A stretch of 64,000 bases of DNA. Source: Symsagittifera roscoffensis (Eukaryota; Xenacoelomorpha; Acoela; Convolutidae). Positions within the stretch are counted from its first letter, which is position 1; each line of letters starts with the position of its first letter. The notes below the pieces were generated by a model. That model saw nothing but the letters and a program-made list of their open reading frames with translations, did not search any database and was not told where the DNA came from. Both the position numbers and the translations under genes were made by a program. The DNA lies in contig NC_087071.1 in assembly GCF_963678635.1 (NCBI RefSeq), positions 33,158,141 through 33,222,140 of the forward strand. The letters are read 5' to 3'. Of the stretch, positions 63,056 to 64,000 are shown one piece after another.

Positions 63056-64000
63056 TCAAACTACCTCCGCTTTATTCAATTTCTTCTTGCGTCTGTTTTT
63101 CTTTCTTAATGGTTCGATAGGTTCAGTAGGTTGTGTGCTTTGTCCCATTAGCTTTGCTAGAAAACAAACGTCTCCGCTTCCTTTCTGAACCATTCCGGCT
63201 ATGCGTTGGTAATGTTCCTGCTCGAGTTTCGTTTCCATCGAGGATTTCTCTCGTTTCAGCTCCTCGTCTAAATTTTTGCCATGACATTCTTGAGTTATAC
63301 ATAGTTGTGTGTAGCGGTTCCACTTATAGCCTTCAATGTACGCAATGTAATCTTGTTGTCCGTCAACAACCGTTTCTTTTAACTCGTATACAGACGGGGC
63401 AGTCTTCAAATGCTGCGTGAACATATTTCCGAGAGCATTTTTAGGATTGTTACCTTTTTCAAAGCTTTTAAGCAATCCCATGTTGTGTTGTTCGAGCGAA
63501 GTCTCGGAAACGGAATGAAACCACTCGCTTTTTTTTTGGCAGTCGACCACTTTTAGTCCGTTATCTGTTTTAAGAATATTGAAATCGGCTTTTGTCAAAA
63601 TTGCTTCAGCGCATTCTATGAAATCTGTTTGCTGTTTGAAGACACTCTTTCCGACGCCCGATGCCAACAAGGTCGACCGAAATCCTGCCTGCATATATGA
63701 GATTGGCCGTTCTGTTAGTAGTTTTTCTACTTTGTCGCGCTGTCTGAATCTCCGAATTTCTTCATACTGTTTTGTTTTAACAATAAATGATTCACCATTT
63801 TGATTGCTGGGATGTTTACCTCTCATTACATTGTGGAGGTTCAGCTCGACTCCGGACTTGCCGCAACCACGCAGCTCATCATCAGTTCGGAGTTCGGCTA
63901 CAAATTGTTCCTTGGTAACTTTAACGCCAGACTGTTCCAGAGCTTTGATTAGACAAGGATTTCTCAACCCGGAAGAATCAATGTACTCTTGTGTTTTTTT
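63056..64000 (-). CDS. unrecognised protein, 5' end beyond the window
   Basis: An uninterrupted frame from the right edge of the window to a TAA at 63056-63058, 315 codons here. It is GC-richer than the flanks. The first in-frame ATG candidates are internal, and the frame is open to the window edge, so the true start lies outside (or in an upstream exon). The sequence is mixed and soluble-looking: LIKALEQSGVKVTKEQFVAE near the left, a central segment with KTDNGLKVVDCQKKSEWFHS, a Glu/Lys-rich probable helix (KNLDEELKREKSSMETKLEQ) and a basic end, RKKNRRKKKLNKAE, like a nuclear localisation signal. I recognise no family. It could be the last exon of a host gene or part of a mobile element. Confidence 0.65.
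   Translation of the reverse strand, partial: KKTQEYIDSSGLRNPCLIKALEQSGVKVTKEQFVAELRTDDELRGCGKSGVELNLHNVMRGKHPSNQNGESFIVKTKQYEEIRRFRQRDKVEKLLTERPISYMQAGFRSTLLASGVGKSVFKQQTDFIECAEAILTKADFNILKTDNGLKVVDCQKKSEWFHSVSETSLEQHNMGLLKSFEKGNNPKNALGNMFTQHLKTAPSVYELKETVVDGQQDYIAYIEGYKWNRYTQLCITQECHGKNLDEELKREKSSMETKLEQEHYQRIAGMVQKGSGDVCFLAKLMGQSTQPTEPIEPLRKKNRRKKKLNKAEVV

Overview
The window is invertebrate animal nuclear DNA. It is AT-rich, gene-poor and packed with mobile elements, and it holds one recognisable host gene in 64 kb: a three-exon dynein roadblock light-chain gene on the minus strand (54155-55820). Its exon phases, GTGAGT-type donor and conserved C-terminus ending in TAG show a eukaryote using the standard code. 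The species cannot be fixed from sequence alone. The compact, T-rich intron ends are compatible with a nematode-like animal, but that is only a guess.

Left part (1-15 kb): debris of retroelements (a degenerate retroelement-like remnant with a possible polypurine tract and LTR at 0.1-1.75 kb; a broken non-LTR reverse transcriptase at 8.2-9.1 kb), two copies of a tRNA-derived SINE, and copies of a short hAT-type MITE and of a fold-back repeat. Middle (15.5-29.8 kb): a head-to-tail tandem duplication of a 7.1-kb non-coding segment. It is nearly identical over its first 5 kb and clearly more diverged towards its end. Then (29.8-34.1 kb) more repeats.

The main object is an 18,848-bp LTR retroelement on the minus strand (34252-53099). 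It has 410-bp LTRs that differ at one base, a 4-bp target-site duplication (GCAC), a primer-binding site and a purine-rich tract, and it has landed inside one of the hAT MITEs. From its 5' end it carries: an open frame running out of the LTR, a basic ORF, an acidic ORF, a Gag with a CCHC knuckle and an Asn/Arg/Ser/Tyr-rich tail, an aspartic protease, a Ty3/gypsy-type reverse transcriptase/RNase H, an integrase, two tiny membrane proteins, a 391-codon proline/serine-rich frame with no methionine codon, an envelope-like glycoprotein frame, and a 602-residue protein of unknown function. Many neighbouring frames meet at ATGA or TAAATG junctions or overlap by a few bases. The copy looks young by its LTRs, yet it has in-frame stops after gag, in pol and in env, frame changes around protease, and an integrase lesion that appears to remove the first catalytic aspartate.

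Right part (53-64 kb): the dynein gene, an hAT MITE with a perfect 8-bp target-site duplication, several fold-back repeats, relics of an ankyrin-like protein and of a viral-type packaging ATPase, and an unrecognised ORF running off the right edge.
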